From positions 62,001-126,000 of the forward strand of contig NZ_JACSMR010000007.1 in the NCBI RefSeq assembly GCF_018618755.1: a DNA stretch of 64,000 nt, read 5' to 3'. This DNA is from Exiguobacterium sp. s193 (GTDB taxonomy: Bacteria; Bacillota; Bacilli; Exiguobacteriales; Exiguobacteriaceae). A program made the position numbers and the translations under genes. Below, piece by piece: positions 1-8,624 of this stretch; the first letter of the stretch is position 1, and every line of letters begins with the position of its first letter. The notes below the pieces were generated by a model. The model worked only from the letters and a program-made list of their open reading frames with translations, was not told the origin of the DNA and ran no database searches.

Positions 1-97
1 TTTACTAATATATTAAGTCTAGTTTAGCACGTCTTAATCGGAAATGACGACTCTCATCCGAGCAAAACGCCCTGTCCCGAAACGGGTGTCCGGTCAA

Positions 98-140
98 TAA
101 AAAAGACAGTAAGACCGGACTTGACCGGATCTTACTGTCT
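98..140 (-). terminator. intrinsic terminator after the 120-aa membrane protein gene
   Basis: An inverted repeat with arms AGACAGTAAGA-CCGG and CCGG-TCTTACTGTCT (one bulge) is followed on the minus strand by a run of T. It lies 12 bases past the stop codon of the minus-strand gene and is a typical Rho-independent terminator. The preceding 97 bases show no gene. Confidence 0.8.
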
Positions 141-151
141 AATTCATTTCA

Positions 152-514
152 TCAATGCTTTTGTCGCATCTGCTTCACAGAGGTGATGATTGAGACCGAT
201 CCACCAATGATGGCACCAACAACAATCCCTGTTGTAAATTTTGCTTTACGATGTTTACTAGATATATGGGCTGTTTTTGTTTGTTCGAAAATTTGGGCTA
301 AAGGGGACGTGTCCGGTTCGACTTCGATCAAGTGATCGACATGTTTTTCAACATCTGCTCGTCGCTCGACGCTACAAGGTGACAGATAGAACGGATTTAA
401 GTTCGTCCGGTACCGATCTGGATTCCAGTTCGCTTGTTGAACCGGTTCAGTTGTCTGTTCTGTCCGCTTCGTCTGGTTCGATGATTGGACCACTTTATCG
501 AATTCTTGTTTCAT
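152..514 (-). CDS. small protein with C-terminal membrane segment, unknown function
   Basis: About 120 residues. The first two thirds are hydrophilic and rich in Gln, Thr, Glu and Pro. Near the C-terminus there is one glycine-rich hydrophobic segment (TGIVVGAIIGGSVSIITSV) followed by a basic tail, so it looks like a tail-anchored membrane protein. The ATG at 514 is chosen over an in-frame GTG nine bases upstream because GAGGAG lies 8 bases before the ATG. I do not recognise a family; the segment loosely resembles YtxH-type glycine-rich helices, which is only an impression. It is transcribed alone and has its own terminator. Confidence 0.6.
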   Translation of the reverse strand: MKQEFDKVVQSSNQTKRTEQTTEPVQQANWNPDRYRTNLNPFYLSPCSVERRADVEKHVDHLIEVEPDTSPLAQIFEQTKTAHISSKHRKAKFTTGIVVGAIIGGSVSIITSVKQMRQKH

Positions 515-639
515 CCTAATCACTCCTCTTCGCTTTCAGTCTACCTAAAACGACACTTTACGTCTGAAGTCTTATTTACCTCTTTTTCAAACATTCAAAA
601 CATACATATTGAATATTAGTTTGATATTTTTGTGACTGT

Positions 640-1650
640 TCAGCCGAAATAGGCATGGTAGAGCTGTTTCGCCCGGATAAGGTCCTGTTCCCCGTGAATT
701 AGGACCCGTCCGTCACGAAAGGCGACGAAGCGGTGCGTCTCTGTCTTAAAACTGAGTAAATAATCATTTTTTGCGACAAGCGTCACAACCGGACTCAGAT
801 TCTGCTCAAGGTGCGCTAAATCACGTGCCCCATCCCCACGGACCTGGACGGCGTCACGTCCGCATAACGTCGTGAACTGAACGGGTTGATTCGTCAAATA
901 CGGATACGTCCGGTCTGTTCCGCACGACGGACATGACGCTTTTCTTAAGGAGGCGACATCGATCCGGCTCTGCTCGTTCGTCCATACATCGAACGCCAGC
1001 AATTGACACCGTAACGCGTCCGTTGCCCCGATTAGCAGCTTGAAGGCTTCCGCGACTTGATAGGCGGCGACGAGTTGAATCGCCGGCCCAATCACCCCCG
1101 CCGTCTCGCACGTCGCTTGCCCGCGTGGTAAATGTTCGAGCAGACAATGGAGGCACGGCGTCTCGTTCGGTCGAATCGTAAACGTCATCCCGTAACTTCC
1201 GACACAGCCGCCGTAAATCCACGGAATCTTGTGTTGCGCCGCTGCGTCATTGATCAACATCCGGATATCGAAGTGATCGGTCGCGTCAAGGATTAAATCG
1301 ACACCAGAAATCAATTCCGGTAGCTCGTAACGTGTGACATCGGTGACATGAGCTTCGATTTCGACTTCCCGATTGATTGCAGTCAAACGCCGTTTCGCAG
1401 CGATCGCTTTCGGAACATGTTGCGCGGCATCGTCCTCCGTATAAAGATGCTGGCGTTGGAGATTACTCCACTCGACGTAATCACGGTCGACGATCGTCAG
1501 CTTGCCGACCCCGGCACGGACGAGTTGCTCGGCGCTTGCCGTTCCGAGTGCGCCCATGCCGATGATGAGAACATGTTTTTTTGTCAGCTCATCCTGTCCC
1601 GCCTGACCAATCGGACGAAATCGGGTTTGCCGTGAATAACGATCCGTCAT
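640..1650 (-). CDS. thiF: ThiF/MoeB-family adenylyltransferase (sulfur carrier activation)
   Basis: 336 residues. E1-like enzyme that adenylates the C-terminal glycine of ThiS with ATP so sulfur can be transferred for thiazole synthesis. Visible: Rossmann nucleotide motif [13 protein letters not shown] near residue 32, the [13 protein letters not shown] segment typical of ThiF/Moe[11 protein letters not shown], and two CxxC zinc pairs (PCLHC and CPSC). The C-terminal ~100 residues form an extra domain past the E1 core. It is the last gene of the thiazole operon and overlaps thiG by 4 bases (ATGA), implying coupled translation. The operon setting favours ThiF, although such enzymes can also serve MoaD. 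Confidence 0.88.
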   Translation of the reverse strand: MTDRYSRQTRFRPIGQAGQDELTKKHVLIIGMGALGTASAEQLVRAGVGKLTIVDRDYVEWSNLQRQHLYTEDDAAQHVPKAIAAKRRLTAINREVEIEAHVTDVTRYELPELISGVDLILDATDHFDIRMLINDAAAQHKIPWIYGGCVGSYGMTFTIRPNETPCLHCLLEHLPRGQATCETAGVIGPAIQLVAAYQVAEAFKLLIGATDALRCQLLAFDVWTNEQSRIDVASLRKASCPSCGTDRTYPYLTNQPVQFTTLCGRDAVQVRGDGARDLAHLEQNLSPVVTLVAKNDYLLSFKTETHRFVAFRDGRVLIHGEQDLIRAKQLYHAYFG

Positions 1651-2411
1651 CGGCTCATCCCTGTCTCGGGACTGCTCGCCGTCGCGTAGCGTTTCTTTTC
1701 GATCCGTCCCGCTTCGAACCCAAGCCGTCCCGCTTCGACGGCTAGCTTCATCGCTCGCGCCATTTTGACCGGGTCGTTCGCGTGGGCGACCGCCGAATTA
1801 AGTAAGACGGCGTCTGCACCGAGCTCCATCGCGTAGGCGACATCAGTCGGTGACCCGATGCCTGCATCGACGATGACCGGGACCGTCATCTGTTCGATGA
1901 TGAAGCTTAAGGCCAGTGGATTGAGAATCCCTTGTCCGGATCCGATCGGTGACGCGGCGGGCATGATGGCGTGACATCCGAGTTCTTCCAGTCTTCGTGC
2001 CAACAGCAGATCGTCCGACGTGTACGGTAGGACGGTGAATCCTTCTTTTAATAATTCTTCCGCGGCCCGCAGTGTTTCGATCGGGTCCGGTAACAGCGTT
2101 TTATCACAGCCGATGACTTCGACCTTGACCATATCGCACAGACCGGACGCGCGGGCAAGTTTCGCCAATCGGACCGCTTCTTCCGCTGTCTTCGCACCGG
2201 CCGTGTTCGGTAATAAATGATACTGACTCAAGTCGAGCGCTTCTAAGAAGTTCGGTTGACTCGCTTCGAAGATATCCATCCGGCGTACGGAAAAGGTCAG
2301 AATGTCTGCACCCGATGCCTTTACTGCTTGTTGCTGTGTCGTCACGTCGGGATATTTACCCGTTCCGAGTAATAACCGCGACTGAACTGTCGTTTGACCA
2401 ATCGTCAACAT
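1647..2411 (-). CDS. thiG: thiazole synthase ThiG
   Basis: 254 residues, normal family length. ThiG is a TIM-barrel enzyme that condenses 1-deoxyxylulose 5-phosphate, dehydroglycine and the sulfur of ThiS thiocarboxylate into thiazole phosphate. Visible motifs: [11 protein letters not shown] near the N-terminus, [14 protein letters not shown] with the expected Schiff-base lysine, and the phosphate-binding stretch [20 protein letters not shown] followed by [10 protein letters not shown]. Two bases separate it from thiS upstream and it overlaps thiF downstream. Expression should follow the TPP riboswitch at the head of the operon. Confidence 0.95.
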   Translation of the reverse strand: MLTIGQTTVQSRLLLGTGKYPDVTTQQQAVKASGADILTFSVRRMDIFEASQPNFLEALDLSQYHLLPNTAGAKTAEEAVRLAKLARASGLCDMVKVEVIGCDKTLLPDPIETLRAAEELLKEGFTVLPYTSDDLLLARRLEELGCHAIMPAASPIGSGQGILNPLALSFIIEQMTVPVIVDAGIGSPTDVAYAMELGADAVLLNSAVAHANDPVKMARAMKLAVEAGRLGFEAGRIEKKRYATASSPETGMSR

Positions 2412-2413
2412 GA

Positions 2414-2617
2414 TTAACCGCCTCCTACGAAGTGGACGATTTCAAATGAATCGCCGATTTGAATGGGTGTGTCCTGATAAGCCGTCCGTTCGATAATCTG
2501 CCGATTCTGTTCAATGATGACCAGTTTTTCTGACAGATTCAGATGCTTGATCAATCCGTCAAGCGTCGTGATCGACGGATCGATGCTGTATGCTTGTCCA
2601 TTAATGGTGAGCTCCAT
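2414..2617 (-). CDS. thiS: sulfur carrier protein ThiS
   Basis: 67 residues, ubiquitin-like. It ends in VGGG; the terminal Gly-Gly is what ThiF adenylates and what carries the thiocarboxylate to ThiG. The start ([11 protein letters not shown]) follows GAGGAAC at normal spacing and lies inside the 3' end of thiO (17-base overlap). Small size, the C-terminal Gly-Gly and position between thiO and thiG make the assignment secure. Confidence 0.93.
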   Translation of the reverse strand: MELTINGQAYSIDPSITTLDGLIKHLNLSEKLVIIEQNRQIIERTAYQDTPIQIGDSFEIVHFVGGG

Positions 2618-3605
2618 GTTTGTTCCTCCTCGATTCAGTTAATGCAACAGCTCCCGATTCAACAGTTGACACACTGCCCGTCACGTAATCGGCAATGAGC
2701 GCCGCCGTGACCGGGGCGAGTAAGATGCCATGCCGATGATGTCCCGTCGCGACGAAAAGTCGCTCGATTCCCGAAACCGGTCCAATGTAAGGTAATCCAT
2801 CTGCTGTCTGGGGACGGATACCGGACCAAATCTGGACGATTTCCGCTTCTTCGATTGCCGGGAACAGCCGAATCGCTGACTGTAAGAGCTGTGCGATTCC
2901 ACCGACGCTGACCGTCGTCGTCTCGTCACCCGGTCGTTCCGTCGCCCCGATGATGATCCGTCCGTCAAACTTCGGGACGAGATAGACATCATCGCTAAAC
3001 AATGTCTCCGTCAAGACATGCCCCGGTAGACGGACGGCGAGGCACTCTCCTTTGACTGGTACCGTTCTGATGCAGACCCCGCTCGTCGCAAGGAGCGCTT
3101 CCGAACCGCGACCGCTCGCGATGACGACATGACGTGCTTGTCGTTTTCCTCTCGTCGTCTCGACACCGCTGACCGTCGCCTGCGACTGAAGTAGTCCCGT
3201 CACCGTCGTCTGTTCTTCAATCTGACCACCACGTGTGACGATTGCCTGCCGCAATGAACGGGTCAATTGGACGGGATCGAGTTGACCGACGGAGGCGAAC
3301 GTGACGTCACGGTCCGCCGTCTTCATCCGAAACGGATTTTCCTTATAACCGCTGTCGATGCCGGTTTCATTAAACAACTCCCGGACGAGGTGGGGATATA
3401 GCTGTCGACTCGCTGCTGCCAGTTGATGTAGATCAGGGATCAGTTCATGGTCCGTCGCAAGCATGCCGGCTGCCGCCCGCGTCGCTCCTTCACCGGAACG
3501 ATTTTGCTCAAGCACATGTACCGGCTGTCCTCGTTTGAGCAATTCGTAGGCGATTGACAAACCAATCACGCCACCACCGATGATTAGCGTCTCTGTTGCT
3601 TTCAT
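2601..3605 (-). CDS. thiO: glycine oxidase ThiO
   Basis: 334 residues, FAD-dependent DAO family. In thiazole synthesis it oxidises glycine to the imine used by ThiG. The N-terminus has the dinucleotide motif GGGVIGLSIAYELLKRG and the FAD-linked VLEQN acidic strand end. Later come the VKGECLAVRLPG segment, IIIGATERPGD, and a C-terminal YIGPVSGIERLFVATGHHRHGILLAP stretch (in pieces) typical of ThiO. It overlaps tenI upstream by 4 bases (ATGA) and thiS downstream by 17 bases. The order tenI-thiO-thiS-thiG-thiF matches the Bacillus subtilis tenI-goxB-thiSGF order. Confidence 0.92.
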   Translation of the reverse strand: MKATETLIIGGGVIGLSIAYELLKRGQPVHVLEQNRSGEGATRAAAGMLATDHELIPDLHQLAAASRQLYPHLVRELFNETGIDSGYKENPFRMKTADRDVTFASVGQLDPVQLTRSLRQAIVTRGGQIEEQTTVTGLLQSQATVSGVETTRGKRQARHVVIASGRGSEALLATSGVCIRTVPVKGECLAVRLPGHVLTETLFSDDVYLVPKFDGRIIIGATERPGDETTTVSVGGIAQLLQSAIRLFPAIEEAEIVQIWSGIRPQTADGLPYIGPVSGIERLFVATGHHRHGILLAPVTAALIADYVTGSVSTVESGAVALTESRRNKHGAHH

Positions 3606-4192
3606 TGATTAAGCACCTCCCGGTAAGCCTTGACCGCTTCGAGCGGATTTTCCTGACCGAGAATCCCCGACATAACCGCGATGCCGGCAACGCCGGTCGC
3701 AAGGACACCCGCAACATTATCCGGCTGAACCCCGCCGATTGCGATGACGGGGACTTTTGAAAACGTGACGATTTGCGCGAGTGCCGCAAGTCCGCGCGGA
3801 GCGACATCTTGTTTTGACGCCGTCCTGAAGACATGGCCGTACATGACGAAGTCGCTGCCCGGCTCAAGTGCTTCCGTCAAAGAATGGATTGAGCGACCAA
3901 TCTGTAGTTCGCCGAATTGACGGCGCACGACGGCGACGGGAATACTACGCGACGTCAACTGAACACTCGTCTTCGTCACGAGTGCGACATCGAGCCGGTC
4001 ATGGACAATCAGTTTTTCACGTGGAACACCGTCATCGACGAGCGTCTCGATCAGTTGGACGAGTCGGTCCGCCGACCAGTCCGGTTCCCGAATATGAATC
4101 TTGTCGGCGTACGGTGAAACAGCCGGCAAGACATATTGAAGTTGTGTCAGCTCCTTTGTCCCGGTCGTCACGATATGTAACTTCGGCTGCAT
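3602..4192 (-). CDS. tenI: thiazole tautomerase TenI (ThiE-like fold)
   Basis: 196 residues, TIM barrel of the ThiE/TenI family. TenI aromatises the ThiG product to the carboxythiazole phosphate tautomer used by ThiE. The YGHVF motif near residue 119 carries the histidine considered catalytic in B. subtilis TenI, which argues for TenI rather than true thiamine phosphate synthase. IAIGGVQPDN and GVAGIAVMSGIL form the phosphate-binding end. First gene of the operon; its ATG follows GAGGGGAAACG and lies just past the riboswitch attenuator. No tenA or thiD is present next to it. Confidence 0.85.
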   Translation of the reverse strand: MQPKLHIVTTGTKELTQLQYVLPAVSPYADKIHIREPDWSADRLVQLIETLVDDGVPREKLIVHDRLDVALVTKTSVQLTSRSIPVAVVRRQFGELQIGRSIHSLTEALEPGSDFVMYGHVFRTASKQDVAPRGLAALAQIVTFSKVPVIAIGGVQPDNVAGVLATGVAGIAVMSGILGQENPLEAVKAYREVLNQ

Positions 4193-4213
4193 CGTTTCCC
4201 CTCCTTGCTACAC

Positions 4214-4249
4214 AAAAAGGACCACCCCATGAACATGATGGAGTGGTCC
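4214..4249 (-). terminator. attenuator terminator of the TPP riboswitch
   Basis: On the minus strand GGACCACTCCA and TGGGGTGGTCC pair and are followed by TTTTTG. The hairpin sits between the TPP aptamer and the tenI start codon, so it is the expression platform that would stop transcription when thiamine pyrophosphate is bound. Confidence 0.85.
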
Positions 4250-4289
4250 GAAAAATGTCTAGGCAAGACCCGAGACAGGATGATAATCA

Positions 4290-4377
4290 GAAGCCACTTC
4301 CCTCCGCTAGTACGAACTAGATCAGGTTCAAAGGGTCCGGATACTTCCGTCTCAGTCTGCTGCGAGACTCCCCTAGT
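4290..4377 (-). promoter_or_regulatory. TPP (THI-box) riboswitch aptamer
   Basis: Read on the minus strand the region holds the THI-box landmarks in order: CTAGGGGAGTC, CAGACTGAGA, then ACCCTTTGAACCTGATCTAG and a closing TAGCGGAGGGAAG. The CTGAGA and ACCTGATCTAG blocks bind the pyrimidine and pyrophosphate ends of TPP in known members. It lies upstream of the tenI-thiF operon with a terminator hairpin in between, so thiamine pyrophosphate should repress the operon by early termination. Confidence 0.95.
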
Positions 4378-4449
4378 GTAGAACTATTTAGTATTGGTTG
4401 GTTCATTCGTAGTCTACCATGACCACCCGTTTGTTTCTAGTCCGACTTG

Positions 4450-5682
4450 TCAGTTCAGCGCATCCGTGATCGTTTTGACCTGTTCCGTCAATTGTTCACG
4501 TGTTGCATTCGGCTTCGTGTCCGCTAAATCATACGTTTGTTTCAGACGTAAGACACGTGTCACCTTGGCGTCGAGATCAGACCGAGATAACGTCTTGTCC
4601 TTGATACTCGCCATGATTGCCGCATGGACATCCGCGTAAGCACCGGCTTGCGAGAACATCGCCATGTCGGCACCACGCTCGAGGGAGAGGCGCGCAGCTT
4701 GTGCGAGACCATATTGTTTCGTGATCGCCCCCATCACGAGGTCGTCCGTCACGATGACGCCATCAAACTTCAACTCGTCACGCAACAGTTGCTGCATGAC
4801 CGGTTCCGATAACGACGACGGATTGTTTGCGTCGAGTGCCGGGAATAAAATGTGTGCGACCATCACCATCTCCGCACCGGCATCGATTGCCGCCTTGAAC
4901 GGGACGAGTTCAAGTTGTTCGAGTTGCGCTTTCGTCTTCGTCACGGTCGGCAAGCCGACATGCGAATCGACGGTCGTATCACCGTGTCCGGGAAAATGTT
5001 TGACGACAGGAACGACATCTTCCGACTTGATTCCTTCCATTAAGGGAACACCGAGTCGCGCGACGTCATCCGGTTCAGCGCTGAGTGCCCGGTCACCGAT
5101 GATCGGGTTCGCCGGATTGCTGTTGACATCAAGAACCGGGGCAAAATCCATATTGAATCCATAAAACCGTGAAATCGCGCCGAGCGCCTGTCCGGTCTCT
5201 TGCATCAATGCCGGATCATCCTTCTGACCGAGCGTCAGACTCGCTGGTAAATGGAGTGCTTGATCCGGGACACGACTGACCCGCCCTCCTTCTTCATCGA
5301 AGCCGAGGAACGCGAGCGCTTCGTCGTCTTGTGCGCCCCTGATTGCTGCCGTCAAGGTTTTTAGTTGGGCGTCTGACGTGATATTCCCGCCAAGTAACAG
5401 GACGCCGCCCATTGCGTGACTGTTCAACAGACGACGGTCCGCGTCCGATAACTTCGTCCCGCCGATGCCGATGTATAACAATTGATCGACTTTTTCAGCA
5501 GTCGAGAGTTTTTCGAGCTGACGTTTAATCTCTTGCTCCGCCTGTTCAGCAGCTGTCGGTTCGTCAGCGGCCGGCTGTTGCTGGCTCGTCTCCGGTTTCG
5601 GTTTCGGCTTCGGTTCTGTTACTGGTTCACTCGCGCATGCCGTCAAAAAGCTAGCCGCTAACAGCAGGTAAATCGGTTTCAA
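4450..5682 (-). CDS. nagZ: beta-N-acetylhexosaminidase lipoprotein, glycoside hydrolase family 3 (NagZ-like)
   Basis: 410 residues. The N-terminus is a lipoprotein signal ending LTAC, followed by a Pro/Lys/Glu-rich linker to about residue 50, then a GH3 domain. The NagZ signature KHFPGHGDTTVDSHVGLP around residues 225-242 carries the His-Asp pair used for acid/base catalysis, and VIVTDDLVMGAI carries the nucleophile aspartate. The family removes GlcNAc from muropeptides during cell-wall turnover; the lipoprotein anchor places this one outside the membrane, as in Bacillus NagZ. It overlaps the OsmC gene by 4 bases (ATGA), so the two are co-transcribed. There is no second C-terminal domain like that of the longer B. 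subtilis protein. Confidence 0.9.
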   Translation of the reverse strand: MKPIYLLLAASFLTACASEPVTEPKPKPKPETSQQQPAADEPTAAEQAEQEIKRQLEKLSTAEKVDQLLYIGIGGTKLSDADRRLLNSHAMGGVLLLGGNITSDAQLKTLTAAIRGAQDDEALAFLGFDEEGGRVSRVPDQALHLPASLTLGQKDDPALMQETGQALGAISRFYGFNMDFAPVLDVNSNPANPIIGDRALSAEPDDVARLGVPLMEGIKSEDVVPVVKHFPGHGDTTVDSHVGLPTVTKTKAQLEQLELVPFKAAIDAGAEMVMVAHILFPALDANNPSSLSEPVMQQLLRDELKFDGVIVTDDLVMGAITKQYGLAQAARLSLERGADMAMFSQAGAYADVHAAIMASIKDKTLSRSDLDAKVTRVLRLKQTYDLADTKPNATREQLTEQVKTITDALN

Positions 5683-6104
5683 AGCGGTTCCTCGTTTCTG
5701 ACGCCATTGATTGAATAGTAGACTTCGATTTCAGCATTGAGTGATTTCGAGACGGAGCAGTATTTGTCTTTTGATAAGGAGACGGCGCGACGGACTTTAT
5801 CGTCCGGCAAGTCGCCTTCAAGACGGTAATGAATCGAAATCGTCGTGAAGCGGCGTGGGTGTTCCGTCGCCCGCTCGCCTTCGATGTCCATCTCAAACGA
5901 TGTTAACGGCAAGCGCATTTTCTCTAAGATTGAGACGATGTCCATCCCCGTACAGCCGGCGACCGCGTGCAACAACAATTCAGTTGGTCGCGGGGCACCG
6001 TTCTCCCCGTTATTTTCAGGTGCTGCATCCATTGCCAGTTGATGTCCGGACTCCGTCATGCCACTAAAGCCCATCTTGTGATTCCATGTAATCGTCGCTT
6101 GCAT
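5679..6104 (-). CDS. OsmC family peroxiredoxin-like protein
   Basis: About 141 residues. The fold family includes thiol peroxidases acting on organic hydroperoxides. The two expected cysteines are present: HAVAGCTGMD and DKYCSVSKSL. The ATG at 6104 is chosen because the protein then begins MQATITWNHKMGF like other OsmC members and AAAGG lies upstream; a longer reading frame reaches 6197 without family similarity. The spacing of motifs resembles the YhfA-type branch rather than Ohr. The stop codon overlaps the start of the nagZ-like gene. Confidence 0.82.
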   Translation of the reverse strand: MQATITWNHKMGFSGMTESGHQLAMDAAPENNGENGAPRPTELLLHAVAGCTGMDIVSILEKMRLPLTSFEMDIEGERATEHPRRFTTISIHYRLEGDLPDDKVRRAVSLSKDKYCSVSKSLNAEIEVYYSINGVRNEEPL

Positions 6105-6232
6105 TTCCCTCACTACCTTTCGATTTTTAGTTCGGTGCGATTCGCTCTCCTTCATTATAGCGTAGTCTTGCCTGAAGAAAATTGACATGCTATTCAAAAT
6201 AATGCTTCTTTTCCTTCGACAACCGATTCCCG

Positions 6233-6261
6233 TTCACCTGACACGCGAATCATGCTATTCT
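6233..6261 (+). promoter_or_regulatory. candidate sigma-A promoter of the MFS transporter gene
   Basis: TTCACC and TATTCT are separated by 17 bases and lie 48 bases before the MFS start codon. Between them and the gene a short GC-rich stem (GCGCC-GCTT-GGCGC, 6278-6291) could form in the leader. Assigned by eye only. Confidence 0.4.
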
Positions 6262-6309
6262 GAAAAACGATAGTTTCGCGCCGCTTGGCGCTAGAATTGA
6301 GGAATTGAT

Positions 6310-7497
6310 ATGTCATCTACTACCCGTTTAAGTAAAACGGACTGGCTTTTAATCGCCACCCTCTCCCTGCTGACGTTCGTCTTAGGCACAAGCGAATTCG
6401 TCATCGTCGGGATTTTATCAGAAATCGCTTCGGCACTCGGGATTACGATTGCGAAAGCCGGGACACTCGTCTCCGCCTTTGCGATTGCCTTCGCGATCGG
6501 GACACCGGTCACGATGTCGGTCACGGGTCGGTTCGAGCGTCGCAAATTGATGCTCAGCCTGATCTTCGTCTGGGTCGTCTTGAACTTTTGCAGCAGCATC
6601 GCCGACACCTACTCGCTTCTGCTCGCCACACGGATCGTCACGGCCGTCCTGACCGGTGTCCTGATTTCGCTTGCGATGGTCGTCGCGAGTGACAGTGTCC
6701 CGATTGCGAAACGCGGTGTCGCCGTGTCGTTCATCTTCGGCGGCTTCACGCTCGCGAATGTCTTCGGCGTCCCGATCGGCACGTTCATCGGGCAACACGC
6801 CGGTTTTGAAGCGACGTTTTGGCTGACGACCGGTCTCGGGCTGATTGCTTTTCTCGCCGTCTTAAAAGTCGTCCCACGGCAACAGGCGACGGCGTCAAGT
6901 TCCGTTAAGGATCAACTACGCCTGCTCGCGAACCCACGTATCATGATTGCTTTTTTCATCCCGTCGTTCGGCTTTGGTGCGACCTATGTCGTCTACACGT
7001 ACCTCGTGCCGATTCTCGAACTCGAACTCGAGCTGCCGCGGGGCTGGATCAGTCCGATTCTCCTCGCGTACGGCGTCGTTTCGATTTTCAGTAACATTCT
7101 GGCCGGGAAGATTGCCAGTCATAATCCAATCGGTCGGTTACGGTTTGTGTTCGTCGTTCAAGCCATCGTCTTAGCGGCCTTATATGTCACGACTTCATCC
7201 GTCACGCTCGGCCTGATCAATATCGCCTTGATGTCACTGATGTCGATTTTATTGACGACGTCGACACAAATCTATCTTATTGACTTGGCGGAAAAGTTTA
7301 ACCCGGAAGCGAAAGGACTGGCTGCGTCCTTGATGCCGGTCGCAAGTAACGTCGGGATTGCCTTCGGCTCCGCCCTCGGTGGACTCGTGTATGCGAACGG
7401 ACCGATGATGAATACGGCGCTCGTCGCCGGACTCGTCGCCTTGATCGCGGCGTTATTGACTGCAATCAGCTTCCGACTCGACCGACGCGTATCATAA
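6310..7497 (+). CDS. MFS transporter, DHA1 drug/sugar efflux type
   Basis: 395 residues with about twelve hydrophobic segments. The loop after the second helix carries a motif A variant (GRFERRKLML), typical of proton-driven major facilitator exporters, and the N-terminal GTSEFVIVGIL matches the AraJ/YdhP-like DHA1 branch. Substrate cannot be predicted from sequence. TGAGGA lies 9 bases before the ATG. It is transcribed alone, with a promoter-like sequence upstream and a strong terminator downstream. Confidence 0.88.
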   Translation: MSSTTRLSKTDWLLIATLSLLTFVLGTSEFVIVGILSEIASALGITIAKAGTLVSAFAIAFAIGTPVTMSVTGRFERRKLMLSLIFVWVVLNFCSSIADTYSLLLATRIVTAVLTGVLISLAMVVASDSVPIAKRGVAVSFIFGGFTLANVFGVPIGTFIGQHAGFEATFWLTTGLGLIAFLAVLKVVPRQQATASSSVKDQLRLLANPRIMIAFFIPSFGFGATYVVYTYLVPILELELELPRGWISPILLAYGVVSIFSNILAGKIASHNPIGRLRFVFVVQAIVLAALYVTTSSVTLGLINIALMSLMSILLTTSTQIYLIDLAEKFNPEAKGLAASLMPVASNVGIAFGSALGGLVYANGPMMNTALVAGLVALIAALLTAISFRLDRRVS

Positions 7498-7511
7498 ACG
7501 AACCGGAACGA

Positions 7512-7567
7512 AAAGATTCTCACTTCACTTGTTTCCTCGGACGCAATGTGAAGGGAATCTTTTTTTG
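7512..7567 (+). terminator. intrinsic terminator of the MFS gene
   Basis: AAGATTCTCACTTCAC pairs with GTGAAGGGAATCTT and is followed by a run of seven T. Confidence 0.85.
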
Positions 7568-7715
7568 TGCCTTTTATCGTCAAAAAAGCCATCCTCTCAG
7601 CCCGAATCTTACAAGACTGTTAGGAAAATGTTGCCAACTTGTTGCTTTATCTGTAAATCTACATGATACGCTGAAGTTAGCTGTTCACCCTAACTTAGTT
7701 AAAGGAGTTTTTTTC

Positions 7716-8213
7716 ATGAAACCGTATTATGCCATCACATTAACGGCCTTACTCGTAACGGCTTCCGTCAGTCCAGTCGTTGCGTCTGCCGCAACACCAA
7801 CAAAAGTCGAGACGAAAAAACCGTTGTCCGAAAAAGCACTCGCGAAAAAGAAACTTGCGATCGCAAAACTCGCCACGTCACTGATCGGGACACCGTATAA
7901 AGAAGGCGGCACGACGACAAAAGGATTTGATGCTTCAGGCTTCACGCAATACGTCTATCAAAAAAGCGGTTTGATGCTTGAGCGGACGGTTGCGAAGCAA
8001 GCACTGATGCCATTGAAGACCGTCAAACTGAAAAAAGCGATGCCGGGTGACTTATTGTTCGTCCAGGCGAAAAAAGCGAAGACGCCGAACTTCGTCGGCA
8101 TTTATACGGGTAAAAATACATTTGTTGCCGTGACGACGAAGAAAGTCGAAGCCCAGGACCTGACATGGAGCTATTACACAAAACAGGACATCCTCATTAA
8201 ATCGTACCAATGA
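7716..8213 (+). CDS. secreted NlpC/P60-fold protein lacking the catalytic residues
   Basis: 165 residues. The ATG at 7716 follows AAAGGAG at good spacing; an upstream extension has no signal-like features. Residues 1-26 form a signal peptide (cleavage probably after ASA), followed by a Lys-rich linker and an NlpC/P60 domain from about residue 47. The family's cysteine motif FDCSGF reads FDASGF here (Cys to Ala at 73), the HVGIY histidine is Phe126, and the third catalytic position (FIHA) is Ala138. So it keeps the fold (GTPYKEGG, PGDLLFV, FVGIYTGKNTF) but should not hydrolyse peptidoglycan. It may bind wall peptides or regulate other hydrolases; that is inference. Monocistronic. Confidence 0.85.
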   Translation: MKPYYAITLTALLVTASVSPVVASAATPTKVETKKPLSEKALAKKKLAIAKLATSLIGTPYKEGGTTTKGFDASGFTQYVYQKSGLMLERTVAKQALMPLKTVKLKKAMPGDLLFVQAKKAKTPNFVGIYTGKNTFVAVTTKKVEAQDLTWSYYTKQDILIKSYQ

Positions 8214-8214
8214 C

Positions 8215-8260
8215 AAAAAACGCGCGGCGGACTCTGAAATGAAGTCAGCCGCGCGTTTTT
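8215..8260. terminator. bidirectional intrinsic terminator
   Basis: CGCGCGGC and GCCGCGCG flank a loop, with A-run on the left and T-run on the right. It can end both the NlpC/P60-like gene and the convergent 96-aa gene. Confidence 0.88.
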
Positions 8261-8262
8261 AC

Positions 8263-8553
8263 TTATTTTTCGAACTCTAAAATCGTCTGTTGCATCGGAA
8301 CACCTGACATCGAAACGGCCCGTTCAACGAACAGATAACGTTTCCCGCTTACTAAAAAACGGCGGTTTCCTAAGTACTCGACCTGTTTTCCGTCCTGCTT
8401 TAATTTCTGCTCGATCGCTTTGACATGTTCATCAAGCGTATAAAAACGATCGTCAAACGTCATCGTGATATTTTTCTTTTTAAAGCCGAGTAAGTAACTG
8501 AAGAAAAACCAAAATGCTGCTCCGACGGCAATGATCCCCAAAATGATTTCCAT
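8263..8553 (-). CDS. small membrane-anchored protein, unknown function
   Basis: 96 residues. One N-terminal transmembrane segment (LGIIAVGAAFWFFFSYLLGF, about residues 4-24) followed by a soluble domain of about 70 residues with alternating charge and several aromatic residues (KYLFVER, TMTFDDRFYTLDEH). AAGGGGGAAG precedes the ATG. I recognise no named family. Convergent with the NlpC/P60-like gene and sharing its terminator. Confidence 0.65.
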   Translation of the reverse strand: MEIILGIIAVGAAFWFFFSYLLGFKKKNITMTFDDRFYTLDEHVKAIEQKLKQDGKQVEYLGNRRFLVSGKRYLFVERAVSMSGVPMQQTILEFEK

Positions 8554-8624
8554 TTGAACTTCCCCCTTTTGTTTACATTATTTTACGTTTTCTCACAAAA
8601 AAAGTTCCGGATTTGTTGAATCAT

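Noticed and set aside
7673-7699. AAGTTAG/CTAACTT stem before the NlpC/P60-like gene as a riboswitch
   Set aside because: A seven-base stem alone is not enough; no known aptamer elements were seen.
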